This document shows, piece by piece, positions 62,843 to 64,000 of a stretch of 64,000 nt of DNA. Both the position numbers and the translations under genes were made by a program. Source of the DNA: Streptomyces sp. NBC_01235 (GTDB lineage: Bacteria; Actinomycetota; Actinomycetes; Streptomycetales; Streptomycetaceae). Positions within the stretch are counted from its first letter, which is position 1. The number at the start of each line of letters is the position of its first letter. A model generated the notes under the pieces. It saw only the letters and a program-made list of their open reading frames with translations, did not search any database and was not told the DNA's origin. The DNA is taken from positions 4,340,001 to 4,404,000 of the forward strand of contig NZ_CP108513.1 in NCBI RefSeq assembly GCF_035989285.1, read 5' to 3'.

Positions 62843-63712
62843 CTAGCGGAACACCGACGGCGGCGGGGCCGGTGACGCCACCGCCGACGCGTCCGCGACC
62901 GGTGTCGCCCCGCCGGTGAAGTCGGTGAGCGCGCGGCCGTGCTCGACCCGGCCGGGATGCGGATCGGAGGCGGCCCGGCGGGTCAGTTCGGCGATCGGCA
63001 GGGGCAGGTCGGAGGCGACGAGTACGGCGTTGCCGAACCGTTTGCCCCGCAGCACGGTCGGGTCGGCGACCAGCGCGAGCTCCGGGAAGCGGGCGGCGGC
63101 GGTGGCGATCTGGCCGCGCAGGTGGGCGAGCGGCGGGCCGTCGGCGACGTTGGCGGCGTAGCGCCCGCCGGGCTTCAGCACCCTGCGGACCTCGTCGAGG
63201 AACTCGGTCGAGGTGAGGTGGGCGGGGGTGCGGGCGCCGCTGAACACGTCGGCCATGACGAGATCGGCCCACCCGTCTGGCACCTTGGCGAGACCTTCGC
63301 GCGCGTCGAGCGACCTGATCCTGATCCGCGCTCCCGGGTCCAACGGCAGCTCCCGGCGCACCAGACGGACTAGGGCGGCGTCGCGTTCGACGACCTGCTG
63401 GGTGGAGCGGGGGCGGGTGGCGGCGACATACCGGGCGAGGGTGAGGGCGCCGCCGCCGAGGTGCACGGCGTGCAGGGGTCTGCCGGGCGGTGCGGTGAGG
63501 TCGATGACGTGGCCGAGGCGCCGCTGGTACTCGAAGGAGAGGTAGGCGGGGTCGTCCAGGTCGACGTGCGACTGGGGGGCTCCGTCGATGAGCAACGTCC
63601 AGGCCCGTGCCCGGTCCCGGTCGGGTATGAGCTGGGCGAGTCCGCCGTCGACGGTCTCGACGACGGCGGCTTCGGCATCCCGCTCGCGCCGGGTGTTCCT
63701 GGACTTTGCCAT
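62843..63712 (-). CDS. Spermidine-synthase-like methyltransferase-fold protein
   Basis: This encodes 289 residues from the ATG at 63712. The Rossmann-like core of SpeE relatives is visible: SHVDLDDPAYLSFEYQRRL, HAVHLGGGALTLARYVA (nucleotide-binding glycines), QQVVERDAALVRLVRREL, ARIRIRSLDAREGL and ADLVMADVFSGART, then EFLDEVRRVLKPGGRYAANV. The Asp that binds propylamine in true spermidine synthases cannot be confirmed, so polyamine synthesis is doubtful; many actinobacterial relatives are uncharacterised. The C-terminal tail is Ala/Pro-rich. Confidence 0.8.
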   Translation of the reverse strand: MAKSRNTRRERDAEAAVVETVDGGLAQLIPDRDRARAWTLLIDGAPQSHVDLDDPAYLSFEYQRRLGHVIDLTAPPGRPLHAVHLGGGALTLARYVAATRPRSTQQVVERDAALVRLVRRELPLDPGARIRIRSLDAREGLAKVPDGWADLVMADVFSGARTPAHLTSTEFLDEVRRVLKPGGRYAANVADGPPLAHLRGQIATAAARFPELALVADPTVLRGKRFGNAVLVASDLPLPIAELTRRAASDPHPGRVEHGRALTDFTGGATPVADASAVASPAPPPSVFR

Positions 63713-63768
63713 GACAGCATTTTCGCAGGCCGCGGGTGCTCCCCGCGCGCCCAGCCGACTGCCCACGG

Positions 63769-63847
63769 CTTCAGCGGGGGCGGCCTGCTGCTTCAGCGGG
63801 GGCGGCTCCTCTTCGGCGGGGGCGGCTGCTGCTTCGGCGGGGGCGCC
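63769..63847. repeat. Short G-rich tandem repeat, four copies
   Basis: CTTCAGCGGGGGCGGC occurs at 63769 and 63791, and CTTCGGCGGGGGCGGC-type copies at 63811 and 63832, spaced 20-22 bases. It lies between two minus-strand genes, just upstream of the SpeE-like start. Confidence 0.7.
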
Positions 63848-63860
63848 GGCGGCCTGCGGC

Positions 63861-64000
63861 TCAGCGGCAGCTGTCCGCCGCCTCGATCATCCGGGCCGCC
63901 TCGCCCAACGCCCGCCGCAGCACCGCCGGATCGGTCGCGAGGTCCGCCTCGCCCGGGGCCACCAGCCAGTCCGAGCCCTTCACCGGGGGCTCGGGGGCGA
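63861..64000 (-). CDS. C-terminal end of a minus-strand gene, cut by the window edge
   Basis: On the minus strand the frame is open from the window end to a TGA at 63861-63863. It reads about 45 residues, including KGSDWLVAPGEADLATDP and ALGEAARMIEAADSC before the stop. Codon use is strongly G/C in third positions, as in real genes. I do not recognise the family from this fragment. Its direction matches the SpeE-like gene downstream. Confidence 0.6.
   Translation of the reverse strand, partial: APEPPVKGSDWLVAPGEADLATDPAVLRRALGEAARMIEAADSCR

Noticed and set aside
63769..63847. G-rich repeats considered as a CRISPR array
   Set aside because: Units are 16 bases with 4-6-base gaps, far too short for CRISPR spacers.

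Overview
The window is about 71% G+C, with short or overlapping gene junctions, GTG/TTG starts and the gene content of a Streptomyces chromosome core. The markers are the desferrioxamine genes behind DmdR-type iron boxes, the developmental regulator adpA with its TTA (bldA-dependent) leucine codon, ornA with tRNA-His, and a cellobiose (ceb/bglC) locus. From memory, the order from the acyl-CoA dehydrogenase at 14 kb to bglC at 46 kb resembles S. coelicolor SCO2774-SCO2798; I could not check this.

Layout. (1) 1-6.4 kb is accessory. It holds the 3' part of a large RHS/YD-repeat polymorphic toxin with a lower-GC C-terminal tip, an overlapping small lipoprotein (candidate immunity), then a decayed second cassette: the end of a papain-fold deamidase toxin plus a YrhB/Imm35-like immunity gene. 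Matching hairpins follow both cassettes, and an ISL3 transposase remnant follows the second. (2) 6.4-13.2 kb holds small metabolic and regulatory genes: a DinB/MDMPI-like protein, a SnoaL-like protein, a GntR regulator divergent from a TTA-containing ATP-binding (RsbW-like) gene with three operator-like palindromes, a TPP enzyme coupled to an agmatinase-family hydrolase, and a phosphatase-like gene. (3) 13.2-21.9 kb is a branched-chain (leucine) acyl-CoA catabolic locus around a TetR regulator: thioesterase and acyl-CoA dehydrogenase on one side; acyl-CoA carboxylase beta and alpha chains, HMG-CoA lyase and a second acyl-CoA dehydrogenase on the other. (4) 22.1-29.4 kb is desferrioxamine biosynthesis (desABCD) and uptake/release (desEF). 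(5) 29.4-38.9 kb is conserved core: DUF4429 protein, secreted phosphatase, glmS, membrane proteins, universal stress protein, adpA, ornA, tRNA-His. (6) 39.8-46.1 kb is cebR, cebEFG, bglC with two CebR boxes. (7) 46.2-55.3 kb is a lipoprotein, then a GH42/GH36/ABC-importer operon and a secreted CBM2-GH18 protein. (8) 55.4-64 kb is a two-component system with a coupled third gene, an MFS exporter with its TetR regulator, a solitary TnpB-related gene, a spermidine-synthase-like protein and the end of one further gene.

How it fits together: iron starvation is predicted to derepress both des units through the two iron boxes. Branched acyl-CoA intermediates are predicted to relieve the TetR repressor of the leucine locus. 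Cello-oligosaccharides are predicted to relieve CebR on cebEFG and bglC. The galactoside operon has import, alpha-galactosidase and beta-galactosidase activity in one unit, but no regulator beside it. adpA and the ATP-binding gene at 8.8 kb both carry TTA codons and so are predicted to depend on bldA.

The most unusual material is the RHS tip with its decayed downstream cassette, the TnpB-related gene with an odd RuvC domain, and the bglC operator that also contains the ribosome binding site and start codon.
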